10,302 nt of DNA from Baffinella frigidus (lineage: Eukaryota; Cryptophyceae; Cryptomonadales; Baffinellaceae). The stretch covers positions 273,099 through 283,400 of the forward strand of contig MU646338.1 in assembly GCA_026770585.1 (NCBI GenBank), read 5' to 3'. The notes beneath the pieces were generated by a model. That model made no database searches, was not told the DNA's origin, and worked only from the letters and a program-made list of their open reading frames with translations. This document shows, piece by piece, positions 1 to 6,445 of this stretch. Position numbers and translations under genes: made by a program. Numbering within the stretch: the first letter of the stretch is position 1; each line of letters starts with the position of its first letter.

Positions 1-42
1 AAACACCAAACACCAAACACCAAACACCAAACACCAAACACC
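1..42. repeat. Telomere-variant heptamer array (AAACACC)6
   Basis: Six perfect tandem copies of AAACACC open the window, followed by an A and an 11-base C run (44-54). The unit differs by one base from the AAACCCC repeat that ends the window, so it is probably a drifted and re-homogenised telomeric repeat. The C-rich strand is on top, as expected at a left chromosome end, but the unit is not the canonical one. It could equally be an intronic minisatellite, since a splice acceptor for the next exon follows directly. Confidence 0.9.
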
Positions 43-56
43 ACCCCCCCCCCCAG

Positions 57-176
57 ATTTCGGAAGTGCCGGACTTTGTCGCGAGCCTGACGGAGCTGAA
101 GCGGCTAACGCTCAAGCAGAAGTCGCTCAAAGGCCTTCCTGAAATCTCTGTCCAGCGCGTCGGCGAAGACGCCAAG
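57..176 (+). CDS. Internal exon of a leucine-rich-repeat protein (partial gene)
   Basis: A 40-codon open segment reads ISEVPDFVASLTELKRL, then LTLKQKSLKGLPE, and ends EISVQRVGEDAK. This fits the LRR pattern LxxLxxLxLxxxxLxxLP, with leucines and prolines in register over about one and a half repeats. It starts in phase 0 directly after an 11-C run plus AG (55-56), a plausible polypyrimidine tract and acceptor. It ends AAG|GTGG (donor at 177), again in phase 0. LRR units are protein-binding scaffolds, but the partner cannot be inferred. If there were no splicing, the frame would run to a TGA at 189-191. The exon has telomere-variant repeats on both sides, and no other exon of the gene is visible here. 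It may belong to a gene extending left of the window or be an isolated relic. Confidence 0.6.
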
Positions 177-184
177 GTGGACCA

Positions 185-278
185 GGGTTGAGGGTTGAGG
201 GTCGAGGGTTGAGGGTTGAGGGTTGAGGGTCGAGGGTTGAGGGTTGAGGGTCGAGGGTTCAGGGTTCAGGGTTCAGGG
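185..278. repeat. Telomere-variant array, G-rich strand on top (TTGAGGG/TCGAGGG/TTCAGGG)
   Basis: About thirteen heptamers on the register AGGGTTG, with TCGAGGG variants interspersed and three TTCAGGG units at the right end. G-rich orientation on the top strand is opposite to the arrays at 1-42, 1675-1814 and 9878-10302. It begins within eight bases of the LRR exon's donor site, so it would lie inside the intron if that exon is real. Confidence 0.9.
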
Positions 279-291
279 CGAAGACGCCAAG
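277..291 (+). pseudogene. Short relic of the LRR exon 3' end
   Basis: Fifteen bases (GGCGAAGACGCCAAG) match the last codons of the LRR exon (GEDAK) and abut the end of the TTCAGGG array. The donor GT that follows in the intact copy is replaced by AT. This is a fragment rather than a usable exon. Confidence 0.5.
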
Positions 292-435
292 ATCCCATTC
301 CCGTTCGCCTGGTTTATATCAAGAAAAGACATACCAAAAACATTGTCAAGGTCCTAACTACGCGTGTAGCAACCGCACGCGTGGTTTCGCGTGACCACGA
401 TTCCTGCGGGGCTCGAACTTGGCGGTGTCGCGAGA

Positions 436-474
436 CCTGAAGTCTCAGTGCAGCGCGTCGGCGAAGACTCCAAG
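436..474 (+). pseudogene. Second copy of the LRR exon 3' end with its donor site
   Basis: Positions 436-478 match 138-180 in 39 of 43 bases. The frame is kept (PEVSVQRVGEDSK) and so is the donor AAG|GTGG (GT at 475). Homology stops abruptly upstream, where the LRR leucines should be, so this is a 5'-truncated copy. A second telomere-like block follows at 495-553, as in the first copy, which suggests that exon end and telomeric repeat were duplicated together. Confidence 0.6.
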
Positions 475-494
475 GTGGGGCATAGCGATCGAGA

Positions 495-553
495 TAGGGT
501 GTAGGGTTCATGGTTTAGGGTTCACGATTTGGGGGTTGGGGTTCAGGTTTGGG
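495..553. repeat. Degenerate telomere-like island, G-rich strand on top
   Basis: Scattered GTAGGGTTCA, TTTAGGG, TTGGGG and TTCAGG units, including one canonical TTTAGGG. It is decayed compared with 185-278 and has the same orientation. Confidence 0.7.
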
Positions 554-565
554 TCTCAGTTTCAG

Positions 566-870
566 CGTTGAAGATTCTCATTCGCCCTTTTGTGCGATTG
601 AGGTGTGTGTTTTTGGGAAACCCCTGTCGCGTGCAATCGAGAAGGAAGAAACCCTGTCTGCAAACCTGCTTGAGAGAGTATACGGTATTGGACAATGGTA
701 GGCCCTATGGCTTCTAGGACCGGATCTCATGTAGGAGCCCCATGGCCTCTCATGCCCATTCACCTCCTCGAATGCACGCGACAGGAGTTGCTCGAAGTTA
801 GGCACACACACATTATTCGGGGATGTGCGCATTGCAGGAGTACCCTTCGACGCCGCCCCACACAGGAGGA
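566..870. other. Stretch without a recognisable gene
   Basis: Frames are short and overlap on both strands without codon bias or known motifs. The segment around 695-745 (TAGGCCCTATGG, then CTAGGACC) resembles the CCTAGG-type fold-back motifs seen further right. Nothing else is supported. Confidence 0.5.
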
Positions 871-876
871 CGAAAC

Positions 877-929
877 AAATTGGCGGGAACGCGAGGGAAA
901 TTGGCGGGAACGAGGCCTAAACCCTAAAC
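877..929 (+). promoter_or_regulatory. Two E2F-like boxes followed by a telo-box-like motif
   Basis: The 15-mer AAATTGGCGGGAACG occurs twice (877-891 and 898-912), 21 bp apart in the same orientation, roughly two helical turns. Its core TTGGCGGGAA matches the E2F/DP consensus of plants and animals. CCTAAACCCTAAAC follows at 916-929 and contains the plant telo-box AAACCCTAA. In plants such motifs occur in promoters of growth and replication genes. The telo-box is weak evidence here because telomeric debris is everywhere, and no credible gene start lies just downstream. Confidence 0.35.
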
Positions 930-990
930 GTGAACAGGAGGTCCCTCCGACGCCTCCCGCGTGGACGCCGCGAGAAGATTATGGCGAGGA

Positions 991-1655
991 CAGCCGCAAG
1001 TTCTTCCAGGCCAACGAGGTACCTTCCATCTCCCTAGTGGTGTGTAACATTACGTAAGCTACTGCTGGTCTGTATTGCCGCAAGTTCTTCCAAGCCAACG
1101 AGGTCCCTTTTCTCTTCCCTACGTTGGAGGAGTTGGGTGGAACTTCCGGGAAGGTGGCTTTTATCTCCGTTCGAAACGTTGCAACCGAGTAGGTTTGAAT
1201 TGAAACCTTGGTGTGCAAGGTTTCAAACGGTGATGCTGGTCTGCATTGCCGCAAGTTCTTCCAGGCTAATGAGGTACATTTCCTGTTTCCTACTCGTTTG
1301 CAACATTTCGTATGCTCAACGAAAACCTTTCGAATGCTGGTAAGCATTACACAACTTCTTCTAAGCAAACGAAGTCCCTTTCCTATTCCCTACCTTAGGG
1401 GGGGTTGATTCCCTCCGCTGGTCTGCAATGCCCGAGGTTTTTTCGAGCAAAGGAGGTACCAACCATCTCCCTACTCGTGTGCAACGTTTCAAATGCTAAA
1501 GCGGGTCTGCATTGCCGCAAGTTCTTCCAAGATAACGAGACACCTCCCATCTCTCTACGGTGGCGGCGCCTGCTTACCTCCGCTCTTGATGCCCTCCCCT
1601 GGTCTGCATTGCCACGAAGTCTTACAAGCACACGAGGTACCCCTGTAGCTGACCA
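991..1655. repeat. Diverged tandem satellite, about seven copies
   Basis: Seven irregular copies share a core of the form CTGGTCTGCATTGCCGCAAG, then TTCTTCCAAGCCAACGAGGT and a CT-rich tail. In the better copies this is followed by CTCGTGTGCAACGTTTCAAA. They start near 991 (lacking the first bases), 1065, 1236, 1337, 1418, 1502 and 1599. Spacing varies from about 75 to 170 bp, with copies at 70-90% identity by eye. Long frames on both strands here come from the repeat and shift between copies, so I do not call them genes. The last copy ends with a 17-base match (1633-1649) to the right end of the fold-back element at 2437-2557. Confidence 0.8.
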
Positions 1656-1674
1656 CACCCCTCTCTGGTGCCTG

Positions 1675-1814
1675 ACCCAGACCCTAAACACAAAACCCTA
1701 ACCCAGACCCTAAACACAAAACCCTAAACCCTTAACCCTTCACCCTGAACCCTCAACTCCAAATCCTAAACACTCAACCCACCCCAAACCCCAAACCCCA
1801 AACCCCAAACCCAA
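1675..1814. repeat. Telomere-like island, C-rich strand on top
   Basis: It opens with two tandem copies of a 26-bp composite unit (1675-1700, 1701-1726) built from ACCCAGACCC and TAAACACAAAACCC. Mixed CCCTAAA, CCCTTAA, CCCTGAA and CCCTCAA heptamers follow, then four AAACCCC units to about 1810. Decay is graded, with the most regular part at the right. Orientation is opposite to 185-553. Confidence 0.9.
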
Positions 1815-2108
1815 CAGGCGGAGGAGGACGGGCGCATGGGACCGCAGAAAAACATGCGTTTCAATGCGTGACGCGTGCTTCGAGGTTGTTCTGGCGGTCC
1901 TCGGCAAGGCGGTTCGCACCAAGGCGGTTTGTTCGCAGAATTAGTGGCATGGGTGGCGAGTGCTTGCAAGGCACACGCCGTTTGCGGTGGTGGGCCGTGG
2001 CCCCCGAGGTGTTCATAATGTGTGGGTGTGGGTTCGTGTGTAGATGCGCGCGTGTGCGGCGGGCGCGTTGATGTTAATAAGTAAATAGTAGTGGAAATGT
2101 TATCACAC
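1815..2108. other. Stretch without a recognisable gene
   Basis: GC-rich, with no credible reading frame. A short direct repeat is present (AAGGCGGTTCGC at about 1907, AAGGCGGTTTGTTCGC at about 1921), as is a GT-rich patch at about 2019-2060. Confidence 0.5.
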
Positions 2109-2130
2109 GCCGGGCGCGGCCGCGCCCGGC
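2109..2130. repeat. Perfect 22-bp GC-only palindrome
   Basis: Two 11-base arms of GCCGGGCGCGG type are exact reverse complements with no spacer and centre on GGCC within GCGGCCGC. It lies between an AT-rich patch (about 2070-2105) and the first fold-back element. It could form a cruciform or bind a dimeric factor; function is unknown. Confidence 0.85.
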
Positions 2131-2172
2131 CTCGCTGCGTCGCATGTCCTCCGCACGTCGCTGCATCCCATA

Positions 2173-2290
2173 CAGGGGTACCTCGCCCATAAGAAAGCGC
2201 CACCCTCTAGAAGCCTACAGTAGGCCTATGACTAGGGCCCTTTGGTCGTCCTAGGGGGGGGGACACTTTCCTCTGAGCGAGGTACCCATG
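2173..2290. mobile_element. Fold-back (MITE-like) element, copy 1, 118 bp
   Basis: The terminal inverted repeats are CAGGGGTACCTCGC at the left and GCGAGGTACCCATG at the right, with one mismatch. The interior is also largely palindromic (CCTACAGTAGGCCTATG, then CTAGGGCCC) and carries a 9-base G run at 2254-2262. It matches copy 2 end to end by eye. There is no coding capacity, so movement would need a transposase from elsewhere. No clear target duplication is visible. Confidence 0.7.
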
Positions 2291-2436
2291 CACACTCTAT
2301 CGCGTCGCTGTATTCGTTACACTCTATCGCGCTCCCGCAGCGACTCGCGCCTACACCCTCTTCTACAATTGCCACGCGCGAACCGCGCGCATCTACTCAG
2401 TAGCACCGTCCTGCAGAACGAGCACCTCCTTTAGCG
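2291..2436. other. Spacer between the two fold-back elements
   Basis: No gene. A short direct repeat ACACTCTATCGCG occurs at about 2292 and 2319. TAGCG at 2432-2436 is the likely target-site copy of the next element. Confidence 0.5.
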
Positions 2437-2557
2437 ACAGGGGTGCCTCGCGCATAAGAAACCGCACCCCCCTAGGACCCTACAGTAGGCATATGCCTAG
2501 GGGCCTAGGGTGGTCCTAGGGGGGGGGGGAAGTTTCTCATGAGCGAGGTACCCCTGT
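2437..2557. mobile_element. Fold-back (MITE-like) element, copy 2, about 120 bp
   Basis: The ends are ACAGGGGTGCCTCGC and GCGAGGTACCCCTGT, inverted with one mismatch. The interior pairs with itself almost throughout: CCTAGGACCCTACAGTAGG, ATATGCC, then GGTCCTAGG, so the whole unit can fold into one long hairpin. An 11-base G run (2519-2529) sits on the right arm. TAGCG occurs on both sides (2432-2436 and 2557-2561), consistent with a 4-5 bp target duplication, though the exact end of the element is ambiguous by one base. Non-autonomous; family not identified. Confidence 0.75.
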
Positions 2558-2561
2558 AGCG

Positions 2562-3089
2562 CGAGGGGGTCGGATCCGCTGGAGCAGTTGCCGGTGCAAC
2601 ATGCGGGAGTCATGCTGGGGCGATGCTCTGGCGCACTTGCGCGAGATTCGCCGCGATTTCGCGGTGCACTGTCTGTAGCGCCCCGCCCCCCTGCGCCCCT
2701 TGATCCGACTTGAGTGACGCCATTGCCTGCAGTAGGGTGCAGGGTGCAGGTTAAAGGTTTGGGGTTTAGCGGGGACCGACGGCCGCCACGCATCTATCCG
2801 ATGTTCACTTTTGCCTACTCTAGAGTAGTGCAAGTTGTACTAGACGAGTCATCTAAGAGATTAGATGCGTCGCTGGACTGAACGCTCTCGCTGACCATGT
2901 TCTGCCCTTCAACTGGCGATGGGGTCGTTCACTGAGCAGCGGCCGAGTTCCTTTTCACCTTGAATCCAAGGTGAAATTCCGGTTGGGTTCCAGGGAAATG
3001 GATAAGATTCTAGTACAAATCGTTTAGATGGACTGCATGTGTGAAGCCCCCGGTGCTGCTAAGTGGTGTGACCCTCCCGCAGGTTGTAG
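2562..3089. other. Stretch without a recognisable gene; small hairpin and telomere-like patch
   Basis: Contains a short degenerate telomere-like patch (2732-2770, GGGTGCAGGGTGCAGG, then GGTTTGGGGTTTAG). It also has a perfect 10-bp hairpin at 2953-2976 (TTTCACCTTG, loop AATC, CAAGGTGAAA). No frame has coding character. The hairpin might belong to a small RNA, but no flanking RNA-gene signals were recognised. Confidence 0.5.
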
Positions 3090-3116
3090 GCTCCTGCGTA
3101 ACGGTCTACGTAGGAG
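3090..3116. repeat. Short hairpin, 11-bp stem
   Basis: GCTCCTGCGTA and TACGTAGGAGC are inverted with one mismatch around a six-base loop. About twenty bases further right comes CCACTTGAGGGATA, the motif that recurs at 3277 and 3529, so this hairpin probably belongs to the same fold-back family. Confidence 0.55.
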
Positions 3117-3276
3117 CATAACAAGCTACTCGCCACTTGAGGGATACTGAATCGATCGAGGTGCATCTACAAACTACCTCGTAACTATCCCCACGCCGAG
3201 AATCACAGGAACCGCTGTAGAACACACACCTGAAGGCGTGCACTGATTGAGAGGACACGTATGACTATCTGCTCGA

Positions 3277-3350
3277 CACTTGATGGATAGGGGGGGGGGG
3301 GTTCGGACCGAGGAAACGACGCTCTGCGACACAAGGAATCGATCCGCCCA
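3277..3350. repeat. Direct repeat, left copy (pairs with 3529-3599)
   Basis: CACTTGATGGATAG, a 12-base G run (3290-3301), CGGACCGAGGAAA and a tail ending GATCCGCCC recur at 3529-3599 as CACTTGAGGGATAG, an interrupted G run, CGGACCGAGGAGAAAG and TTCCGCCTC. The two copies flank the inverted repeat at 3384-3543, whose right arm they overlap. Confidence 0.65.
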
Positions 3351-3383
3351 ACGGCCTTGCAGCAGGCCTATATATCTGTCGGT

Positions 3384-3543
3384 CCTATCCCTTCAGTGGC
3401 CAGTAGGATCATACGCCCTACCGTAGGGCCCTAGGACCTGCTTAGGACCTCTGTGGTGTCAAAATTGACCCCATGGTCACTTGAGGGCTATCCTAAGGTG
3501 CTACGGTAGGGTGCATGAGCTTACTGGCCACTTGAGGGATAGG
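3384..3543. mobile_element. 160-bp inverted repeat (fold-back element)
   Basis: Two 53-base arms (3384-3436 and 3491-3543) are reverse complements with about nine mismatches (83%), around a 54-base loop. Each arm carries the sub-palindrome CCCTACCGTAG and a TAGGA end. The loop has no coding capacity. It looks like a non-autonomous fold-back element, sharing CCTAGG/CCCTACCGTAGGG modules with sites at 2437-2557 and 8952-9010. A structural role as a cruciform is an alternative. Confidence 0.6.
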
Positions 3544-3599
3544 GGGGCGGGGGTGCGGACCGAGGAGAAAGCAGCGTCCCACTCCAATCGTTCCGCCTC

Positions 3600-4318
3600 C
3601 TCCAGCGCCCTGTTTGTCAGCCAACACATTTTTTCAACACACACACATACCACCTTGTGTGCTTCCCAGCCCTCTTCAAATTTTCTTTAGGAACAAATCC
3701 CACAGATTCAAACACATCGACCAAGCACCGTTGCGCCCAATCCGCCCTGCTCCCCAGCCAAAACACTTACCATCCAAGAGAATTGCGAGCCAACACACCC
3801 ACCAGCCAACACCCACACCCAATATTCCGTTTCTTGGCGATGTGTTCAGTGCCCTGCTTCCCAGCCAACACCTCCCCTTCAATGGATGAATCGCAAAATT
3901 CAGAAGTGTGGCCGCAAGGTTTCAAAAAAGTAAAAAAGTTGGGGGGGGGGGGCTAATGATCTCGATTCTCGTACAGTTTTCAAAAAGTATGAGGCCAACC
4001 ACAAAGAGGGCTACGAAGGGATTTTCGGGCACTCAGTGCCCGAGTTTCCGTTACCGTATCCTTGGAAACCCCTCTATGTTCCTGCGGGTTGCCTACCGCA
4101 AGGTCCTAGGTCGTATCGTGCAGGGGTTATTCAAAATCCCTTCGAAGGCCGCTGTGTGGACTGTGAAAACGGGTCTGAATTTTGGGATTCATCCAATGGA
4201 CGTATCTTGGCGATATTTCGGAGCAAACGAGATCCAACTGGACCGTCGAAGAATCAAGGTGTGTATTGTGCAAGGCCTGCCCGGCTTAGTTACCTCCCCC
4301 GTACAACCCCTGCGCGGT
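3600..4318. other. Low-complexity stretch without a recognisable gene
   Basis: CAGCCAACAC and close variants occur about five times between 3618 and 3870 (near 3618, 3756, 3786, 3802 and 3858), with CA-rich filler. A 12-base G run sits at 3941-3952. Open frames of 113 and 151 codons exist between 3908 and 4377, but they overlap in different frames, lack recognisable motifs and show no codon bias. On the minus strand, GATG|GTAAGTG near 3766-3776 would be a strong donor, but no partner acceptor or coding exon was found. Confidence 0.45.
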
Positions 4319-4523
4319 CCACCAGCAACCCGCTGCAGCTTATATCCGGATCGGGTACTGTAGTAATTTTCAGCTAAACCGAAGAAATCTCTTCGGTATC
4401 TCCCGTCAGCAATTCGAGGTCCCTAGGGTTTCCTACTGTAGGGTCATAGGAAAAATCATTTTTTCAATAAAATACCCGAATCCTTGCGAGTACCCGGTAT
4501 AAGCTGCTACGGGTTGCTGGTGG
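4319..4523. repeat. Inverted repeat with about 130-base spacer
   Basis: The left arm 4319-4359 (CCACCAGCAACCCGCTGCAG, then CTTATA and GGGTACT) is the reverse complement of 4489-4523. There are two mismatches and one six-base length difference. The spacer holds a small hairpin (CCGAAGAAATCTCTTCGG at 4379-4396) and CCTAGGG/CCTACTGTAGGG motifs of the dispersed fold-back type. No coding capacity. Confidence 0.6.
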
Positions 4524-4620
4524 GTTGAGGCAACCGTGGTTACTGATTACTTATTAAACGGTGGGGCTCTAGTGGTGTGCGCTAATCAACGTTATCTCAG
4601 TAGCCGTCCATCCGGATCGA

Positions 4621-4666
4621 CCAAGGAAACATCAACTATAAAACCAAGGAAACACAAACTATAAAT
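4621..4666. repeat. Two tandem 23-bp units
   Basis: CCAAGGAAACATCAACTATA plus AAA is followed by CCAAGGAAACACAAACTATA plus AAT, two mismatches apart. It lies just beyond the predicted 3' end of the minus-strand gene. The rest of 4524-4746 shows no gene. Confidence 0.7.
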
Positions 4667-4746
4667 GCACAGAATGGCTGCAACGCCGCCCTGGAATTAA
4701 GAGATATATTTGATGAGGGGGCCCGGTGAGCTGTGGGGCAAGCGTG

Positions 4747-5741
4747 TCAGTCGAACCTTCCCGCGGAAGCAAGAGTCGCAGTGCGCTCCTCAAACGACCG
4801 CAGGAGGAGGAGCAGCGACAAACTCCGCCCCACCAGCCCGTGCACGGGATCCTTCGCCCCGTCCTCCGCGCCGCCTGCCGACGCGCTCCCCCCCTCCTCG
4901 TACCCTCTCCTCTGCACAGAGCCATCCCTCCGCAGGGATGGCCCGCTCGCCACGGCCCGGATGAGCGCGTGCGCGCCGTGCACGCACTGCTTGAGCGTGT
5001 CGCCGGGAGGGACGCCGGCGCCGGCGTGAGGCCCAGATGACGCGACGGCACCCCACCCCATGTCCCAGTGGGGCGGCGCGAGCGGGCGACGCGCCGAGTC
5101 CCCTGCGTCCCCGTCCCCATCGCCAGTGCCGCAGCGGTAGAGGCCCAGCGCGACACCCCACAATGCATTCCGGAGCTGAAAGTTGGCGCGGTCTACTTGC
5201 ACCACACACCATCTGCGCGAGGGGGCAGGGGTGAGGTTTCGGATGGAGTGGCAGAGCTTTGAAAATACCTGACGTTGGGACCGAGGCTGCCCGAATTTGC
5301 ACAATCTTCCACTAGCACAGATGAATCTGGCATGCCATGGCCGGGAGGAAGGGCGTGTACGCATATTCTCGCTGGATCGCTGCGACTTGTACGGGTGCCG
5401 GCTCCGCATGCGCGTCTTTCGAGTCCTCTGGCGGCTTCCGCAGCGCTTCCAGTGAGTCGTTGTGCAGCTTTGCCTGCGCAAGAGGATCTCTTTCAGTGCG
5501 CGTCGACGCAGGTGCGGCGTGACGCAGTGACCGATCCCTCGGGAGACGTGGGTCCTCGGCTGGTGTGCACCCAGAGAGCTGCGCTCACCTTGCCGAGAAG
5601 GTTTTCCTTGCGGCGAAGCAACTTGATTAGCTGGAGGAGGAACGCGGGGGTCATTGGGCCGGGCGAAGGCTGCGCAGCCGCCTCCTGCTGGGCGTGCTCC
5701 TTTCCGCTGTTTGAGGCACCGTCGATGTCCATGGCACTCAT
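4747..5741 (-). CDS. Predicted three-exon gene, unrecognised 257-residue protein
   Basis: Predicted exons are 5741-5589, 5473-5319 and 5212-4747, giving 774 nt including TGA. Exon 1 begins MSAMDIDGASNSGKEH, runs through an Ala/Gln/Pro stretch into MTPAFLLQLIKLLRRKENLL, and ends AAG|GTGAGC, a strong donor. Intron 1 is 115 nt and ends TTGCGCAG. Exon 2 is Glu/Lys/Ala-rich (HNDSLEALRK, AAIQREYAYTPFLPAM) and probably helical. Intron 2 is 106 nt, with a weak donor (CATCT|GTGCTA) and a good acceptor (CCCCTCGCGCAG). Exon 3 includes VVQVDRANFQLRNALWGVAL and a GDGDGD patch, and ends ATLASAGRFD. Phases agree across all joins. If intron 2 is wrong, exon 2 stops at TAG (5315-5313), giving about 104 residues. 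An in-frame ATG at 5801 is possible, but I prefer 5741 because an E2F-like box lies just upstream. No family is recognised; a mostly helical subunit of a complex is a guess. Confidence 0.55.
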
Positions 5742-5972
5742 CGGGGAGCGGGGGGAGAGCAAGGAGCCAACCAACGTCTCCCGCCAATTTTTGAGATACA
5801 AAATTTAGCTTGAAGTGGATCAAATGGATGATGGAGCTTGAATATATTTTTCCACTAGACCGTCCGATTTCAAACGTTCCTGGGGGCAAATGGCCCAAAC
5901 CACATCCTCTATTTGCTGGAGGCGGCTTTCTCTTGTTTGCAGAACTCATCACGAGGTTCTGCCAAGGGCCGC
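5742..5972. promoter_or_regulatory. Divergent promoter region between the two predicted genes
   Basis: 231 bp separate the two predicted start codons. On the minus strand AAATTGGCGGGA (5790-5779) is identical over 12 bases to the paired E2F-like boxes at 877-912 and lies about 40 bases before the ATG at 5741. AT-rich GAATATATTTTTCC (about 5838-5851) could serve as a TATA-like element. The AT content of 5785-5900 contrasts with the GC-rich exons on both sides. Promoter function is inferred. Confidence 0.45.
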
Positions 5973-6272
5973 ATGGCAGCCGACACGGCGGCACCCTCAC
6001 CACCACGGGCGGCGGCGCGGAGACAGCCTCAGCCACCCTCTCCGTCTCGCGCACTCGCGCTGTTGCTTGTGCTCGCCGCACCTGGTCTCATCGGGAGCAG
6101 CGATTCCGCTTCGCAGAAGACGACCCTGCATATCCCGGCCCAGCATCTCACCTTGAAGGAGTGCGTCTCGCGCGCGCGAACTGGGGACGAAATCCGTCTG
6201 CAGAGCATCCCGACAAATTTCAAGTCGTGGGATGGGGGGGAGCGCGGATGGCACTCCTTCCAGGGGAGGTGT
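5973..6272 (+). CDS. Secreted right-handed beta-helix protein, exon 1 (signal peptide)
   Basis: The ATG in GCCGCATGG has a good eukaryotic start context. The product begins MAADTAAPSPPRAAARRQPQ. A basic stretch and the hydrophobic core RALALLLVLAAPGLIG follow, ending in small residues: a signal peptide of about 50 residues, long in its n-region. After it comes LTLKECVSRARTGDEIRLQ (residues about 62-80). This matches the usual opening of extracellular beta-helix proteins, in which a helix capping the first coil runs into (A/T)GDxIxL. One hundred codons end at 6272 before TGT|GTGAGT, a near-consensus donor, in phase 0. An in-frame ATG at 5913 would bury the signal peptide. The enzyme activity, if any, cannot be told from this end; polysaccharide binding or cleavage is common in the fold. 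Confidence 0.6.
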
Positions 6273-6445
6273 GTGAGTCCCTCTGTGGAATCCACGGGCC
6301 CTCGGATCTATGCCCTTGCAACAAGCGTTCTGGCAGTGGCAGAGTCCTCGATCTCCCAGCATGTTCAGTCGCGGGTTGCAAATAGATCAGCCAGCCGATC
6401 CCTTGCTTTGAAAGCACCTGAGCCACGCACCATCTCGTCTTGCAG

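Noticed and set aside
385-436. A tRNA gene on the minus strand (AAGTTCGAGCCCCGC resembles a T-arm)
   Set aside because: The bases flanking TTCGA do not form a T-stem, and no acceptor or D-arm pairing could be found.
979-1701. Several overlapping frames with repeated peptides such as SLAWKNLRQ
   Set aside because: They come from a diverged DNA satellite; frames switch between copies on both strands, with no conserved phase.
3908-4377. Two overlapping plus-strand frames of 113 and 151 codons
   Set aside because: No motif, no codon bias, different frames over the same DNA, and one begins inside a poly-G region.
4747-6081. A single 444-codon minus-strand gene
   Set aside because: The frame runs through the divergent promoter and the signal-peptide exon on the other strand. 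Its middle lacks coding character, while strong splice sites (AAG|GTGAGC, GCGCAG) and better peptides in the other frames support a spliced gene using only its 3' third.
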